A DNA stretch of 64,000 bases, from the NCBI GenBank assembly GCA_028829895.1, contig CM054184.1, positions 20,501,701 to 20,565,700 on the forward strand, given 5' to 3'. Origin of the DNA: Sinotaia quadrata (Eukaryota > Mollusca > Gastropoda > Architaenioglossa > Viviparidae). The notes below the pieces were generated by a model that was not told the DNA's origin, searched no databases, and worked only from the letters and a program-made list of their open reading frames with translations. The translations under genes were made by a program, and so were the position numbers. How positions within the stretch are numbered: position 1 is the stretch's first letter; each line of letters starts with the position of its first letter. This document shows positions 61,562 through 64,000 of the stretch, piece by piece.

Positions 61562-61697
61562 TTCAGTGCTAATCCACTTGTGCTGCCATTGTTTGCTGAC
61601 TTTTGCTTGCGTGCACTGGCATTACTAAGAATTCCTTCACTTTTCTGCTTGCTATTACTGTTCTCACACTGAATTGGATAGCGTTCCATATCAGAAT
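61562..61697 (-). CDS. Receptor copy 3 exon 7
   Basis: 136 bases, phase 1 in and phase 2 out. Encodes DSDMERYPIQCENSNSKQKS and onward. The donor is GAA/GTATGA instead of GAG/GTATGA, losing the last-exon-base G and probably weakening the site. The junction codon becomes lysine. Confidence 0.8.
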
Positions 61698-62452
61698 CTT
61701 AAACAAACAGGGAAAGAAAATATGCATGTACAATGCCAAAATCATTTGCTGCAAACATATTTGTGTTTGTTTTGTGCGTGTTTATTTTTTTATATATGTT
61801 AGAAACGAAAATTATACTCTACTTATATGCATAAAATCTCAGTTAATTACATATATGTGACACGTGCACCACTTAGTTATTGAAGATAATTATTTTTAAA
61901 ACTTAATCTTTCATAACTAATTCCAAGTGATGAGAATATTAATTTTATTTTATTAATGATCCTCCAACAGACATCACTTGTCTCTCACAGGGCGGATATT
62001 TTGGTGATGTAAACGTTTTTACAATTCCACATCAAACAACATTTACAGTCACATAAGATTTCTGCAGGTGGAAAAGGGAGAAGACAAATCCTACTTTAAT
62101 CTATATTTAGCGAGTCCCCACCCACCCACTTTCTTCCCCAACATAAGAATATCTATATCAATATGCATAAGAAGGTCAATAAATTTATTAAAAGAAAAAT
62201 CAACTATACAAATGTGTAAATCAACTATTACAATGTGTAGCACAAAAATGCAAAGTAATACATTAAATTAATTAAATGTATTTTTCTAATTTTTCTAAAT
62301 TTTTATTTTTCTTATGACAAAAAATTACTCTAAATTTTTGCCATGTATACCCTTTTAAGCCATTTAGACAACCACCTTTGGTCCAGTCTATGAATAAAAG
62401 AACAAATCATTGGAAGGCCGACATAAACAGGGTGCAGAGGGGGGACACTCAC

Positions 62453-62582
62453 CGTAAGCTGTCTGATTGCGTAACCGCTCGCGTATCCCAGGTGCAGGCA
62501 GTGATGCCTGACACACGGCAGTTATCGTCATAAGAACTGAGACTCCCATAGGAGTCTATAGAGCATGGCAAGCGAACAGTGA
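62453..62582 (-). CDS. Receptor copy 3 exon 6b (candidate alternative exon)
   Basis: 130 bases, open, same phases and splice sites as copy 2 (41,054-41,183). Two visible replacements: VTVRLPC for VTVGLPC and ACTWD for ACTCD. Confidence 0.55.
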
Positions 62583-63269
62583 CTATTTCACAAAAGAAAG
62601 AACAAACGGGTAATTTTCGACCGAGGGTAAAAAATCAGTGTGATACCCGATGAAAAACCCAAAGAGTATATATATCCCGACCCAGCCAAAAATTATTACT
62701 CTGAAATAAATCCATGGAGCCCTTACTGACTTCCTGCGGATAGTGAGACAGAATAAGGCATGCCTGAAATTATAAAATTCTATCTTTGTAAATAATGATT
62801 TTTGTTAAAGATATTTATTACAAATTTCCTGAATTTCATTTTATTCTTGGAAATGATGTATTTAAAATTGACTTGTATTTGGAATATTATTCTTGGTGTA
62901 AAGAACTCAGATAAACAAAACTTGTAAAGAAATTTAATAGAAACTTGAAAGTTGAACTTGAGGCTCCACTTGAGACTCACAGCTCAGGGTTGGACTCACA
63001 TTCAGACTGAGACTCAACCACAACCAATAGAAGAAGAAATCAGAAGGCTGCTTGCTGACTGCAACATACAATCAAGGAGCAAGCCAAAGTTTCTTATTCA
63101 TTACAATATAACTCCATTTTATCTCAAATTATTCTCAAAACTTATAATCTCCTGCAAAAGTAGTTATTATCCCCATCCACACGCTGTACAATAAATACAA
63201 TGTGTTAAACAATGTCCCATATTAATACACCACATGGGCGCAGCTTAGTTCAAACATTTGTAGTAAATA

Positions 63270-63518
63270 AATCAACTTACCTAGTGCATCTTTACATAAC
63301 ACAAGTATAACATATTAATAGAAAAATGTATGAAATATTTCTAAGTCCACTCTCTCTCAATCAGTTTAAACTCACCACTCAAGCTAACGACTGCCTTCAG
63401 AGCCGGACTTCTCTCTTTGTCTTCAAATTCAAAAGAGAATAGACAGCAAAATTCTCTACTGCAATTAAACTCCATAAACTCATCCCATTGGCTAATCTCG
63501 TTCTCATAAATTCATATA
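63270..63518 (-). repeat. About 250-bp dispersed repeat, minus orientation
   Basis: Counterpart of 41,870-42,115 in unit 3. Confidence 0.65.
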
Positions 63519-64000
63519 CATATATCGCGTCGGTCAGTTCCATGTGCACCCTGTTAGTAGTTGAGTGACCATGCTGCCTAAACATACTTTGAGGAATGGA
63601 TAAACACAGTTTTGTGAAAACAGTTATTGTATTTTGTTTTTATCAGATCGCACCAGTTTCTTATGCTAAACTATACTAAGTCACTGTTTCAGGTTGGATA
63701 CGCTCCCTTTGCTAGAATGTTCACTTGTCGTGGTCTGTCGCTACGGTTAGTATGTTGCATACAACTTTTGATTTTCCCGAAAACAATTGTGACTTCTGCA
63801 ACATCTGAACGTTTGTTTTGTTTTGTTCCAGTATGAATTAGACTGATGTTTGCTTTTGTTTGAATCTGAGTTTTGTTTTAGTATGAATCTGACTAATCTA
63901 TATCTTTACATTACTCCAATTAAGATTTGTTTCTACATGACTGTTGATCAATCAGCTTTATTTTTCAATTTTTATTTTATTTTCTTTTAAAGCAGTGTTC

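Larger units (their letters stand above)
58706..64000 (-). repeat. Segmental duplication unit 3 (partial)
   Basis: Left part of a third unit, cut by the window end inside intron 6. At least five more exons of copy 3 should lie beyond 64,000. Confidence 0.85.

Overview
This is a eukaryotic, AT-rich, intron-rich window. It most likely comes from a lophotrochozoan animal, probably a gastropod mollusc; that is an inference from the style of the small heat shock protein, the large minisatellite-loaded introns, GT-AG splicing and hAT transposon debris. There is no prokaryotic gene organisation, rRNA or convincing tRNA. The long continuous reading frames are either real exons or tandem repeats whose unit length is compatible with an open frame.

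Left third (1-14,960): mostly gene-poor. The only secure gene is an intronless small heat shock protein on the plus strand (6115-6621), with a TATA box about 90 bp upstream. The rest is AT-rich DNA with an inverted/tandem 34-bp repeat structure (1945-2560), a dispersed 1.4-kb repeat (about 7950-9420) that recurs inside the introns of the gene array, and a few short coding-like fragments of unknown identity.

Right three quarters (about 14,965-64,000): a head-to-tail array of three copies of one multi-exon gene on the minus strand, with units of about 22.3 kb, 21.4 kb and at least 5.3 kb (cut by the window end). I rebuilt the gene from splice sites and codon phases. Copies 1 and 2 each have eight coding exons that join without a frameshift: signal peptide, two exons forming one atypical V-type Ig domain, a Ser/Thr-rich stalk, a transmembrane exon, an arginine-rich juxtamembrane exon, a short exon 7, and a very large last exon encoding most of a roughly 700-residue cytoplasmic tail. 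The predicted proteins are 925 aa (copy 1) and 910 aa (copy 2). Only the 3' exons of copy 3 lie in the window. The tail ends in a class I PDZ-type motif and carries 14-3-3-type motifs and two C-x4-C-x2-C knuckles. I do not recognise it as a named family. The architecture suggests a cell-surface recognition or adhesion receptor that keeps its signalling tail and varies more in the ectodomain.

The copies differ in telling ways. Copy 2 has lost the ancestral ATG (now ATA) but gained an in-frame ATG 14 codons downstream, still before the hydrophobic core of the signal peptide. Copies 2 and 3 carry an extra, phase-compatible exon (6b) that fits only as a mutually exclusive alternative to exon 7; copy 1 lacks that region. 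The transmembrane exon has a second in-frame donor in both complete copies. A non-autonomous hAT element with a perfect 8-bp target duplication sits in intron 1 of copy 1, and copy 2 preserves the empty site. Minisatellites in homologous introns have very different copy numbers. A fossil hAT transposase with a BED finger lies in both intergenic spacers.
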